Origin: Anaeramoeba flamelloides
Taxonomy: Eukaryota > Metamonada > Anaeramoebidae
DNA: 64,000 nucleotides
Assembly (NCBI GenBank): GCA_027625915.1
Contig: JANTQA010000012.1
Span: forward strand, 3,255,001-3,319,000
Direction of reading: 5' to 3'
Positions 21,901 through 33,164 of this stretch are shown here, piece after piece. Both the position numbers and the translations under genes were made by a program. The notes beneath the pieces are model-generated. The model was given only the letters and a program-made list of their open reading frames with translations. It made no database searches and was not told where the DNA came from. Positions within the stretch are counted from its first letter, which is position 1. The number at the start of each line of letters is the position of its first letter.

Positions 21901-24808
21901 ATTATAATAAACACTATTGATTAATAAAATATCTTGGATCAAAAAATATTTTTAAAGATATTTTACAATTTTAGTTGAAAAATCCAATTTTCCAGTTTCT
22001 ATTAATATTTTTTTTTGAATGATAATAGCAAAAAATTTGAAAAATTTTTTGCTTCTAAACCCCAATTTAAAATTTTTAACACACCAAAATTCGATTTGTG
22101 AAAAAAAAAACCGATTTAATCAATTCAAGAAGATTTACCATATTAGAACCATTTACTAATTGAAATTTTAACACTTGTTTATAAATTACAATACTCACAA
22201 AACAATAAATAAATAATTATCAATACAAATAAATCATGGGTGTGTTAAAAATTTTGGAGAGAGCAAAACAAAAAAATTTGCATTATTAAATTTGTTTAAA
22301 TTCTATTAGGAATATTGATCAATCAAAGGTTAGATACTACCAACTAATTTTATTTGAGTTCTTCTATTTGGAACAACTCAACTTTAACCTAATATCAATG
22401 GTTGTAAAAAATTTTGATCCAACGAGACAAATTACGTAATTCAAACAATGAAATGAAAACAAAAACTAAAAAGATGAAAAAATGATTTTCAAATTTACAA
22501 AAATCAAAATTATCTTCAATTTCAATGAAATTCTATTATTGTGATTGTTTGGAATGTTTTAGCTGTGCCGAAAATTTTGAATTTTAGTTTAGATAAGACG
22601 CCATTTTATTATATTTTAAAAGTATTTTAAATATGATAACTATCTTTCAAATAGGGAATCAATTATTGGGACTATTAAAGAATTATTTATTGATATAAAT
22701 TTCGAAAAAAATATTTTTTCTTTGATTTTCCGTTAGGTTTTTTTTAATTTTTTTAATAAACAGAAAATTTTAAGAAATTTTCGGTTTATTTCAAAAAGTA
22801 AAAAAAACCTAGGACACTCTCATTAGGTTTTCCAGAATTTAAAAAAATAGAGTAAAATCAAAGATTTTACTCAATTCTTTTGAATTCTGGAAAACTATTA
22901 GCTTTTCTTGAGTTTTCTGTTTATTTGGAAAATCAATTGATTTTCGTTAGGTTTTTTTGAGTTTTCTATTTATTTAGAAAATCAATAGATTTTCGTTAGG
23001 TTTTTTTTACTTTTTGAAATAAACCGAAAATTTATTAAAATTTTCTGTTTATTTCAAAAAATAAAAAAAACCTAGAACACTTCAAAATAAAATAGAAAAC
23101 CTCAAAAAAACCTAGAACACTTCACAAATAAAACAGAAAACTTCAAGAAAAGCTAGGAACTTGACGGGCACTTTCGTTAGGTTTTTTTATTTTTTGAAAT
23201 GAACAGAAAATTTATTTAAATTTTTGGTTTATTCCAAAAAGTAAAAAAAGCCTAGGACACTTTATGGCACTCTACAATAATTATCATATGGAATTGTTTT
23301 ACTCTATTTCAATTTTATTAGATAAACACACGGTTTTCAAAATTATTCGTTATTATCTATCAAATCAAATATCTACAAATTGAATTAAACAAAAATTCAT
23401 TCTTCATCAAACAAAAATTTTTAACCCGAAAAAATACCTTTTTTTCTGACTATAGATTTTTAAAAAAGGCAGTACACGAACAATAATAAATATAATAACC
23501 TCAAGATTTTTAAGAACTGAAATGTTGGTTATATTGCGAATAAACTCTATTATCATATATGAAATAGATAATTGAAGTCATAGGTTTTGTGTAACTTGGA
23601 ATTTGAAATTTTATTTTTTCATACAAGTTATGTGCAAAAATTATTTCTGAATTTTTCATGTTTTTTGATAAAATTGTGATTTTTTTCATTAACTATGATA
23701 CTTTTTTGGTATGTCTCTCCCCCCCCCCCCAAGGATAAGGAAACTTAGAATATATTTGGTATCTTTTGTATCATTCTATTGTATTTAAAAAAAGAAAGAA
23801 AGTGGTTTGGAGTAGAAAATTCAAGAGAAAATCGAAAATACCTTTTCCAAAAACAAACAAACCCAAACATCTCCGATGATCTATGAAATGGAATTTGTTG
23901 TTATTTAAAACACTTCAAATATACTACCAAGCTTCCTGACCCAGGGTCTTGGGCATACCAAAAAAGTATCATAGTTAATGAAAAAAATCACAATTTTATC
24001 AAAAAACATGAAAAATTTTGAAATAATTTTTGCGTATGTGTATTTCCTTTACAATAAATAATAATAAAATTTTACAACACAAAAAACAAATTTCGTTAAC
24101 CTCTAAAAACTAAAATCTTATTAGTTACATCCAAATAAACAATTTATATTTTTTTTTAAACTTTGATGAGAAATTCTTTTTTATTATTATTATTTTTTTG
24201 AAACACAGGATGGATTATTTTTTCCTCAAAACCAGATTTTTAATAAACTCAACAAATGTATTTAATTATTTTCTCAATATTTTCATCAATTAAAAAAATT
24301 TTTATTAAAATTTGAAAAAATTTCAACTTATTTTAATTGAATTAGATGGAAAAACAGTTTAGATCCAGAACTTAAAAAAGGCAAATGGAGCGAAGAAGAA
24401 GATCAAATTCTTATTCAGAAGCATTCAGAATATGGTAATTCTTGGTCGCGACTTCAAAAATATCTACCACGGAGATCAACGAATGAAATAAAAAATCACT
24501 GGAATTCAAAATTTTCAAAAATAATTGTTTGTACTCGCAATTTTAAAAAGAAAAAAAAGAAAAAAAAAAAGATAATTGTCCATATTGGGAGAAAAAAAAA
24601 ATTTCAGAAAAGTGATAATAATTTTACTGAGAAGAAATCAAAAAGGGAAATCGAAGGTAAATCTGAAAATTATAATATTTTAAAAGAGAAAACAAACAGA
24701 AAAAGAAAAGAAAAAGAGAAGAACGAAGAAGAAGAAAATGATACTGGGGAAGTAAAAAAACAAAAGAAAATGAAAAAGAAAGTGGGATCGAATGAGGACT
24801 ACGAAGAC

Positions 24809-24843
<35 letters not shown>

Positions 24844-25128
24844 CGATGATGATGACGATGATGACGATGAAAAAGGATTTGGAAATAAAAATAAGGAGAG
24901 TCACATTAATGAATTAGAATTATGCCAACATGATAAAAAAATAAAAAAGAATTTAAAAGTATTCCATAATGATAATAATCACATCCAAAAAAAATTAAAT
25001 CATAAAAATCCTAATCGAATATTTTCAAATAATACTAATTCAAAAATTCCCTATTTAAATAACCAAATTATTTGTGTAAAGGTCCCCAATCCCAATAATA
25101 ATAATTGCAATAATAATAATAAGAATAA

Positions 25129-25165
<37 letters not shown>

Positions 25166-26083
25166 GCACAAGCAAAACATAAAAAAACCACAAGACTTGG
25201 AAATATCCCCAAAACACCAGAGAAAACTAAAGCGTCCATGCAACCAAATATTGAACTTAGCTTCCCACCAAATTTTTTTTCCTTAGAACATGTCTATCAA
25301 GTCCAATCTCCAAATTTGCAACCATTTAATATATTAGACAATTTTGAGTCAGAAGAGGAGATATTAAACTTGATCAGGAAAAAAAAGCCTTTAGAATTAG
25401 AACCGTTTCCGGTTATGAATTCAAAAGAAAATTTATTTACAAATTTAGAATCTTCCAACAGTTTTGAAAATGATTATGATCTTCGGTATTTAGAAGACAA
25501 TAACAATACCGAAAATATTGAAAATATTTATGAGCCCAAAACCCCCAAAGGAACCCATAAAAAAGAAACATTGAAAAGCCAGCAATACAAAGCCAACAAT
25601 CAGCCACAGTATACCTCTCAATACCCATTCACATTCCTATTGTCCTCACCATCGTCTTCCTCTTCCTCCTCTTCGCCACCATTGTCGTCACCATCGGCTT
25701 CATATTATTTAGCAAAAACATCACCGTATAAAGTTTCGTACCTTAAAGAAAGCCAATTGCCTAATTTAAGATCCCATTCGATAAGTATAAATTCTTTTCA
25801 GAACACTTTTGAAAGCAAACTTTCAAATAAAGAAAATGAATTACACCCAATGCCCTTTAAAACATCTTCCCCAAAATCACCTTTATCAAACCACCCAAAT
25901 GAAAATATTAAGCAACCTTCATCCAAAAAAAAAACCGTATTGTTAAATACAGCAAAATGTTTATTTGGGAACACTGACAATATTAAACAAAACGAAAATT
26001 TTAATTTTAAACAACCAAATACAGCAATGTCATTCCATCAAACCAAAAATGCAAATAAACTCAAACAAGTGAAAAAAAAATGA
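18971..26083 (+). CDS. Three-repeat (R1R2R3) Myb transcription factor, 693 aa
   Basis: Four exons: 18971-19060, 19479-19589, 19697-19839 and 24346-26083 (stop TGA). Introns are GTAAGA...AAG, GTTTGT...AAG and GTTTGC...TTAG; the last splits an Arg codon as AG|A. The joined N-terminus has nine tryptophans at residues 26/46/65, 78/97/116 and 129/148/167, the regular 19-20 residue spacing of three Myb helix-turn-helix repeats. Each repeat starts with a TREE or EEED acidic patch and ends with a recognition helix. Animal-type 3R-Myb proteins bind the Myb motif and control cell-cycle or developmental genes in the nucleus. After R3 come basic stretches, an Asp run of about 21 (GAT/GAC repeats, 24807-24870), an Asn run (25090-25163) and a Ser run, all low complexity. 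The second half is about 500 residues of disordered Asn/Ser/Pro sequence with no known domain. An R1 that starts with exon 1 is inferred but fits exactly. Confidence 0.9.
20039..20218 (+). mobile_element. Foldback MITE with TTAAGGGAC ends, copy 1
   Basis: 180 bp; TTAAGGGACTAGTCTCTATT at the left and the near-complement ATTCGTCCCTTAA at the right. Its partner is 15849-16028 in opposite orientation. Confidence 0.75.
21050..21990 (+). pseudogene. Decayed LINE reverse transcriptase fragment
   Basis: This aligns with 61400-62150 of the better-preserved LINE. The GIFQGDPLSP segment is recognisable as GGACTTGGTATATTCCAATG, followed by traces of the FADD active-site region (TTTACGAGATGATTTAATC) and the KYLG segment. 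Multiple stops and indels remove any open frame. It lies in the same sense as the Myb gene, inside its long intron. Confidence 0.8.
22068..22395 (-). mobile_element. Foldback element with AAAATTTTTAACACACC ends, short copy
   Basis: A core of about 190 bp with inverted ends AAAATTTTTAACACACC and GGTGTGTTAAAAATTTT is followed by about 140 bp containing GGAGAGAGCAAAACAAAAAA and GGTTAGATACTACCAACTAA. In reverse orientation the whole matches a longer copy at 59735-60365. Confidence 0.65.
22790..23280. repeat. Compound array of palindromic modules
   Basis: A near-perfect hairpin at about 22826-22895 (TTTTCCAGAATTTAAAAAAA and its complement around a central AAAGATTTTA) is followed by alternating direct and inverted copies of GTTAGGTTTTTT, TTTCTGTTTATTT and CAAAAAGTAAAAAA, each ending CCTAGGACACTT or similar. 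It has at least eight module units. The family recurs at 5690-5935, 6375-6470 and 60843-61054. Confidence 0.75.
23631..24034. mobile_element. Foldback element with about 85-bp arms and a C-run
   Basis: The left arm (GCAAAAATTATTTC ... ACTATGATACTTTTTTGGTA) is repeated in inverse orientation at the right (TACCAAAAAAGTATCATAGT ... AATAATTTTTGCG). Arms differ at only a few positions, suggesting a fairly recent element. The loop has a run of C next to CAAGGATAAGG and no open frame. Confidence 0.8.
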
Positions 26084-26439
26084 TTAAGTGGATTGCATTT
26101 TTTTTTCTCTTTTTTTCGTTGATTCACTTCACTCTTATTTTGTAGATCCCTATAATTTTGAGATTTAAAAATATACTAATCAGAAAAAAAATTAAAGCGA
26201 ATAAATCGAAAATTTTTTTTTATTAAAATAAATAAATTTGCTTCTTTAAGGATGACGTTTCCACCCTGGAGGGTGTTCTGAATTGTTGTGTTATTTTTAT
26301 TCAATTTCTCAAAAATAATTTTCATTTGAAAGAGATCCATTATAAAAAATTGCTAATTTCAAATCAAAAACAAAACAAAAATATAAAAAAAATTTTCAAG
26401 ATTTTTTTGTAATGAAAATTTTTTTTAAAAAAATGACTT

Positions 26440-26775
26440 TAAGGGATTTTCAAGTGCAAGTTCAAATTTTAAAACATTTCAAACTTGTAAATGTAAAAAA
26501 ATATTTAGAACAGCTTGAGGAATTTCTTTGTGTTTATATAGATTTGAAATGGAAATTATGAAATATTGTAAAATCAAATTTTGGTAGGATATAAGAAGGG
26601 TAAAATTGTGAAAATTTGTTGAAATTGTTAATATTTTCCCATTTTTTTGTGAAATTGAAATTCACAGTGTGTAAATTTAACTGGGATTATGGAAGTTCTT
26701 TGAAGAGGATTTCCATATACAATTTCACCGTTTTCATTTGAAAACACAGTCCTTTAATTAATAATTCTAAAAAAA
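26440..26775 (+). repeat. Dispersed repeat, uninterrupted copy
   Basis: About 335 bp from TTAAGGGATTTTCAAGTGCA to ACAGTCCTTTAATTA. The same sequence lies split into three pieces at 36240-37375, where two transposons have inserted. The ends TTTAAGG and CCTTTAA are short inverted repeats. Confidence 0.7.
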
Positions 26776-26949
26776 AAAAAATATACAAAAACCTGACGCA
26801 CGCCTCTACTAATTCCATTTGCATTTTAATCAAATATTTTTAAACACAAATAAATTAAAAAAAATGTTTTTAGAATTTGTGCTTAATTTAGCATTCTGAA
26901 AAATTTTTTTATCACAGTTGTTAAGAGATTAGCATCATCATAGATTTTC

Positions 26950-27370
26950 TCTATAACCAAAGTATGTTGTAATTGGGTGTAAATAAATCATATTTTATAC
27001 ACCATGGCTCAAATAGTATCAGTGACTTGAAAAAAAATCTATGTTAAATCTTAGGGCACAATAAATTATTAAATTTTTTAACTTAGGATCACTATTAAGA
27101 ATTTTCCTTTTAGAAATTTTTTTTTAATTCCTTTTCCAAATCTCATAATAGAAACCCAAATTAATAGTATTCTGGTGTTTAATAATTCATATTTAGAACT
27201 TCCAATTGTAACTATTTTTATAATTTTTTAATTTCAAAGATTAACTCAATAATCTCAACATAAAAACCCAGAGAATGTATGAGTTTTGTTTGCTTTTTAT
27301 AAAGTTCATTGTAAAATCAATATATTTCCAATATTTCAGAAATAATTTGTTAAAAAAATCTATTTGTTAA
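26950..27370 (+). repeat. Dispersed repeat with CAAAGTATGTTGTAATT start, copy 1
   Basis: About 420 bp aligns with 33165-33590 in the same orientation: ACCAAAGTATGTTGTAATTG, then AATAGAAACCCAAA, then TTTCAAAGATTAACTCAATA and AATAATTTGTTAAAAAAAT. Confidence 0.7.
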
Positions 27371-27391
27371 TTATATAATTTTTGGCAACTA

Positions 27392-27879
27392 CAGTGGTGT
27401 AAATAACCCGTGTTCACTTCCTTTAACCCTTACAAAAATTTAACTCGTGTTTTTTTTTTAAACTTGGGTTTTGAAGAGAGAAAGATACACATATAAATTC
27501 TTGGTGCGAATTTAAATTGACTTTTGAGGTGAGATCTTTGATTAATCAATAATTTTCAATAATATTAAATGCTTTTGTTTCAAAAATTTCGTCATATTTA
27601 CCAAATTTCTGAGATAAAATGAAATTTTTTTCATTTTTTTTCTAAAAAAATTCAAAAAATGAAATTATGCTCATTTTTTTGTCATAAAATTACCTTTTAA
27701 TCTTTCAATATCTTCATAATTCTTTTTTAAAAATTATTTAAAGATCCCTATTTCTTGTTTATATATTTTTTTCATCCCATCAATTTGCTTCTTTTATTTC
27801 TAGAGTCATCCAATATTTTTGCATGAGTTAAATTTTAGTAATGGGTTAAAATAAAAAATACGGATTATTTACACCACTG
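27392..27879. mobile_element. 488-bp Tc1/mariner-type element
   Basis: The inverted ends CAGTGGTGTAAATAACCCGT and its near-complement (ACGGATTATTTACACCACTG) are flanked by TA on both sides (27390-27391 and 27880-27881). It is non-coding. It is the only copy seen in the window. Confidence 0.82.
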
Positions 27880-28009
27880 TAAAAGAGAAAAAATTTTCAT
27901 TTTCCGTTTCAATTGTACTTTTTCAAAGTGTTAGGTTTTAATTAATGTGACCTATTTGAAAGATTGCAATGAAAAGGAAGTGAAATTTTATCACATTTCA
28001 AATTCAAAT

Positions 28010-28245
28010 ACTGAAAATTCTTAAAAATTTAAAAACATTTTGAGTTCAATATCCATTTTTGCAAATCTTGTCGATCTTCAACTTTGAAAACAGTCCATTG
28101 AAAAAGAATATTTTGAAGATCAACTAATTTTACAAAGTTTCTTTACATTAAAACCAATAAAATACTTTCTTCAAAACTGAGTCAAATAAATTTACAAAAT
28201 GAAAAATGGTATTTATCAGATGCAAAAAATAAAGGTTTGATTTCA
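28010..28245. repeat. Dispersed repeat, also found inside a MITE at 48515-48755
   Basis: Shared blocks include GAGTTCAATATCCATTTTTG, TTGAAAAAGAATATTTTGAA and CAACTAATTTTACAAAGTTT. The outer limits are uncertain. Confidence 0.6.
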
Positions 28246-28495
28246 TCTGAAAAGTTATCAATTCATGTAAACCAAGAGAAATTACTAAAACTGAGATTTC
28301 CTCCGAATAAAAGATTTACCAATGTTTAGTCTCCGTTTAAAACTAAAAATATCTATAACAAACAAAACTATTCGTTTAACAAAACACCTGACTGCCACCT
28401 TAATAAATCTGAGAGAACTATTTATTAAACATTTTTTAAAATCAATTTGGAACACAGCTTTTTTAAACTTTTTCTGTTTGGGAGAATTGTTTTTT

Positions 28496-29395
28496 TTATT
28501 TAAATTTACTTTTTTGCTTTTTTTTTACACTTGAATTTGATTTTGTTTTCTTTTTTTTTTCTTTTTTTTGAGAGGAAATTTTTCTTTTGGTTTTTTGGAT
28601 GTATTTTCCTTTTTCTTTTTCTTTTTCTTTTTCTTTTTCTTTTTCAATTACCACCTTTTTTTTATTTGTATCTTGTTTAATTGGTTTTTGATCCTCTTCT
28701 AATAATTTTTCTTTTTCATTCGTCCCTTTCTCATTCTTTAAGGTTTTACTTTCTTGTTTTTCTTTGGTTTTAATTTCTTTTTGATCAGAATTTTCTTTTT
28801 CATTTTCCTTTTCATTTTCATAATCTAATTTTTCCCAAACCATTTCAAAATTAATGCTTTTATAAAGAGTTACGTGAACTTTTTCTTGAACAAAACCATT
28901 TATTTTTTGCCAATTATAGTTTTGGATTTGAAATTTTTTGGTTGGTGATATTATTATTAAATGTAGAGTAATTAAGGCCAATTGTGCAAGTAAATTTGGA
29001 AGAACTGATTTGTTACAAAGATGCATTGCATAAGAACAGATAATTAATGAATATTTTCTGCCAAAGATTTGTCCATTAGCTAAATCTTCAAAGCTAAAAG
29101 TTTCAATCTTGTTTGAGCTACACCTCATTTTGTATGCCTCGTTCGTGAAGGGATCCATCCCAGAAATCTTTAAAGGCTTTTTTTGAACATACTTTTGAAG
29201 TGCAAGTGTGATTTCACCAGAGCCACAAGCTAGATCAAGCACATTGGAATAATCTAAATCACTGAAAAGACTGGTCATTTTTTTAATTGAGAGTGTCAGC
29301 CTTCTTTCATGTGGGTTTCGATAATTTGATCCAAATTGTGTATAGTAATTCGTTACACCATATTTTGAATATTGATTACGTATTCCCTTACTCAT
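28496..29395 (-). CDS. Class I SAM-dependent methyltransferase, 299 aa
   Basis: Single exon from ATG at 29395. After an N-terminus with YYTQFGSNYRNPHE (residues 17-30), the SAM-binding motif I is LDLACGSGE (53-61). Motif II follows as GMDPF (79-83), and an ICSYAMHL stretch lies where motif IV is expected. The hydrophobic LHLIIISPTKK strand and a Trp/Arg-poor end close a Rossmann fold of about 190 residues. This arrangement matches an uncharacterised eukaryotic methyltransferase family of small stand-alone enzymes; the substrate cannot be told from sequence. The last 100 residues are a Lys/Glu tail with a run of Lys-Glu pairs, absent from a minimal methyltransferase and probably disordered. 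It is convergent with the Myb gene. SAM binding is well supported; the methylated substrate is unknown. Confidence 0.85.
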   Translation of the reverse strand: MSKGIRNQYSKYGVTNYYTQFGSNYRNPHERRLTLSIKKMTSLFSDLDYSNVLDLACGSGEITLALQKYVQKKPLKISGMDPFTNEAYKMRCSSNKIETFSFEDLANGQIFGRKYSLIICSYAMHLCNKSVLPNLLAQLALITLHLIIISPTKKFQIQNYNWQKINGFVQEKVHVTLYKSINFEMVWEKLDYENEKENEKENSDQKEIKTKEKQESKTLKNEKGTNEKEKLLEEDQKPIKQDTNKKKVVIEKEKEKEKEKEKGKYIQKTKRKISSQKKEKKKKTKSNSSVKKKQKSKFK

Positions 29396-30074
29396 AAAAA
29401 AAGAAAAATATCACTTATTAACTGCAAAAAAATAAATTATTTAGTTTGTGTTCTTTTTTGGAGTTCGAAGTCCTATGCTTTAGACAGGTTTCAGAATGAA
29501 TTTTTATTGAAAATACATTTATTTAGAGGAAGAACCTTTATCATTTTTATAGGAAATTCAGATCTTCTTTTTAAGGACTCTCCGAATTTTATTATCAGAG
29601 AATATTATTTTTAAATCCAACAACAGAATTGTTGAATTAAATGGTTATTGAGTTCAATACTTTTGTGAAAAATTTAAATTGTAGGTGAATTTTTGAAATA
29701 TTCATAATTTTAATAAACTATATCTATTATTCAAATTTGAAATTTTCTTTGAAAAGGTTTGTAAATTAAAATTTACCCACTTAATGTTCCTTCCACTGAA
29801 TTTTCAAGTCTTATAAAGTTTATGGAAAGTATATAAATACTCTTGAATACCAACTGTTTGTGAAGGTTAACAGAGGTTTTGATGATAATATGTCTGATTG
29901 CAATATTAGCAATAAATTCACATGAAAAATTAAAAATAATCGTCATTAGTCCAACTTTATAGCGAAAAATCATAAAATCGAGATAAAAAACAAAATTATC
30001 ATGATAAAAAGAAAATTATTACAAAATTAGAAAATTTATCACAAAAAAAAGAAAAATTATTTTTTTAAAATGTA

Positions 30075-30560
30075 CTCTAGTCAAAATAAAGCATTAAAAA
30101 AAAATTCAATTAGTGTTTCAAAATAAAATATGTTTTTTTTTTTTTTATGAAGACCTATACATCAACTGATCAAAGAAACTGAGAATAATCCCTAATTAAA
30201 TATGGTATTGGTTTGTAAAAGTATTATTATTTTAAAAAAAATTCTAAAAATGAAGGATCAAATAGTAAAATTTATTCTCAAAAAATAGCGTAAATTTTTC
30301 AAAAAATTTTTATCATTAAAACAAACAAAAAAATTCCTAAAATATTTAGAATATTATGAAAAATTTTGAACAAATTGCATTCCTAATTTAAATTTTACTG
30401 AAAGTATTATATATTTACTTTTAAAATTGATAGGAACTTCGGTATACTATTGGTTAGCTAATTATATATTACCTTGTAAAAAGAAGTAAAAAAAAAAAAC
30501 ATTGATTATATTTTGATAAATGTATTTAATTTTTTGCAGACATTATTATGAAATCTACTA
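30075..30560 (+). mobile_element. Mariner-type element (480-bp family)
   Basis: It starts CTCTAGTCAAAATAAAGCAT after TA and ends near GCAGACATTATTATGAAATC. It aligns fully with 36629-37106. Non-coding. Confidence 0.75.
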
Positions 30561-31216
30561 TACACAAAATACTATGACTTTTACAAAATATTTTTACAGT
30601 GTTTTTCTACTTTAAAAATGTTAGAAAGTGTTTATACGGATTGTAAAGTTTCTTCAAGTGTTTGAGAGATATGAAATAAATAAAATATTTATCAAGGTAT
30701 GTGATTGTTTGTAAAGAAAAAAAAAACTTTTCTTCTCATAATTTTTTGTTTCACAAGAAAAATCCCATTTGAATTTTATGATCAAATAAATAATTATCCA
30801 TTTTAATAATGCGTATGAATATAAAATAGAGGTGTTAATTTAGAATGGATTTATTGCCTTCACAAGTTAAAAACCAAAAAGAAGAGAGTGTGATTTTCCT
30901 TTATTAGTAGTAATTGCTTAAACAAAAACCTCTAAACTCTAGTTGTATTTTTTGTTCAATATAAAGACATTGATATGATAATAACAAGAAGAGGTGGTTT
31001 AAAATAAATGTACAACAAACTTAATAATTAGTTATAATGTATCTAGGTTGTTGAGAAAGCTAGTAAAAGTTATCCATCGGACTTTTTGTTTTCCTAGAAT
31101 AAAGGAAAGGTTTTAACTGATGAATTCATTCCACAAAGAATATATGAATGACTCATTGTTTTCAAAGGTCTTTTATTCAACTCAATTTACAACACTATAA
31201 TTAACTGAAAAAAATA

Positions 31217-31413
31217 CAGTCAGTTCCACTTTTAAGGTACAAACTTTCAACGAAATTTAAGGCACAAAAAAATCTCAAATTAAGGCACATAATTTGGAAT
31301 TTTTTTTTTTTACAACTTAATATACTAGAATCTGAATTTTGTGCATTAATTTGAGATTTTTATTGTGCGTTAAATTTCGTTGAAAGTTTGTGCCTTAAAA
31401 GTGGAACTGACTT
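31217..31413. mobile_element. Tc1/mariner-type foldback MITE, copy 2
   Basis: The best-preserved copy: CAGTCAGTTCCACTTTTAAG at the left and almost perfect complement at the right, flanked by TA. The two arms pair over nearly the whole 197 bp. Confidence 0.85.
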
Positions 31414-32373
31414 TATTTATTTCTCTTTAGTTCTTATATTTGTTGATCTAAACGATCTAACGATATACCAACTAAATAACAATAACATCAAATAAAAACT
31501 CTTGAACTAGTCCTTGATGTGTTCAAGTATTTTTTCTTTTGTTGTTTTTTCAAAGAATAACTTTTTTTTACATAATCTATTTTTTGATCAAAAAAATTTT
31601 TTACTTTTAAAAAATATTGATGAATTAGTCCCAAAAAGCTATCAAATATTATATTCTGGTTTAATTATTTATCACTATATTTTGACATATCTCAAGATTT
31701 TTCAATAATTATCTTGATTTTTCATAGAATATAGCGTTTTATGATATTATCGAGATATTATTGATTATCGCGCTTTTCTATAATATGGTGATTTGATAAT
31801 AATAATCACAATTTTTGAAACTTCCCCACGACTTAACAAAGTACCATCAAATTATCTAATGAAGACAAAAATCAACAGATTTGATTTTTCAATTTAGCTT
31901 GATTTATTCCAGAATTTCAAAATTTTTTTATAACAATCAAAGCTTTCTTATCAAATTTTTTTAAAAAAACCTTAAAATTTGAAATATTTTTTCAACTTCT
32001 TCTCAAGAATTAATCATTAAATTCTGTTTTTTTTTTTTGTATTATAATATTTATTTTCAATACCCAAAGAATGTTAAATTCTGAGAGACATAACTTCTCA
32101 AAAAAAAAAAAAAATATTGATTTAGATTCTGTCATAAAACAACACACACAAAAATACCCCTTTTTCGCGAGTTTTTTATCTAATAAGTATCTTGACGTTT
32201 TTGAGACTAATATGAATTGATACATTTGTTTTTTTTTTTTGAAAAAAAACTTTCTCTATTAAAGAACAAATTTTGATAAGAACCAATTCATAAGTTCCCA
32301 TCTAAAGAACAAAACAATATAGTAAATAGAACTTTTTTATTTTCAGTATATTTTTAAAATACAGTTGAAATGG

Positions 32374-32399
32374 TATATATATATATATATATATATATA
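32374..32399. repeat. TA microsatellite
   Basis: About 13 TA units; a second, shorter tract lies at 32647-32667. Confidence 0.9.
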
Positions 32400-33164
32400 A
32401 TAAAAAATGACGAGGAGAAAAAATTGATAAAGAAAAAAGTTTGGAGTTATTGAAGTTGAGAGAAATTTGTATCTACAACTATTATTCTATAAAAATTTAA
32501 ATTCAAAATATCTTTTCCTATTGAAAAATAAATTCAAAATATTTGGATACATTTTAAACAGTTGAAATAATAACAATATCACACAAAGGTGTGTCTTTAG
32601 GAATCGGATAGTTTCTATTTGGCCATGAAAATGATAATATTAATATTTATATATATATATATATATTAATTATTTTTCTTCTTCTAATTTTATTCAATAG
32701 AAATTAATATTTTTTTTTATTCCCTTAGGATCTTTTCTTGCAAAACTGTTCAAATAATAATTTTTTAAATCAAACATTAAAAATTGGGTAATTCAATTCA
32801 ATTATTTTTCAGAAACTCAACTTTCCTAACAAAAATTATTTTTTCCAACATAAAAAATATTGATAAATAATTCGTTTGTTAAAAACGCATTCATGTTAGT
32901 AATTGAAAATAAACAAAACTTTCATGAATAATTCGTTTCAAAACATACTTTTCCAAGAATTTTACTTTTTACAAATAAAAAACAAAAAATCAAGAGTAAA
33001 AAAAAGCACATTACAGACTAGACTAACATAAAACTGTGTGGCAAAACCAATCTTGTTTCATTTTTTTTACAAATAGTAAATAAATCATATTTTTGAGTTA
33101 ACCGAATGTATTATCTCAAAGAATAAAAAACACCATTAAGGGATTATAGTAACCATAAATTTCT

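Larger units (their letters stand above)
19840..24345 (+). other. 4.5 kb repeat-filled intron of the Myb gene
   Basis: Donor GTTTGC at 19840, acceptor TTAG at 24345. It separates R2 from R3 at the conserved Arg-Trp of R2. It contains in order a foldback MITE (20039-20218), a decayed LINE (21050-21990), a foldback element (22068-22395), palindromic modules (22790-23280) and a large foldback (23631-24034). No exon is visible inside. Confidence 0.85.
26084..28495. other. Gene-free spacer, 2.4 kb
   Basis: Between the Myb stop and the 3' end of the methyltransferase (convergent genes). It is filled by four repeats at 26440-26775, 26950-27370, 27392-27879 and 28010-28245. A small hairpin CACCCTGGAGGGTG lies near 26262; its role is unknown. 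Confidence 0.55.

Noticed and set aside
24680-25243. Several Ile/Val-, Leu- and Phe-rich minus-strand frames
   Set aside because: They are complements of the Asp and Asn codon runs in the Myb gene.
26255-26280. Hairpin CACCCTGGAGGGTG as a histone-type 3' stem-loop
   Set aside because: It lacks the conserved histone stem and loop bases and no histone gene is near.
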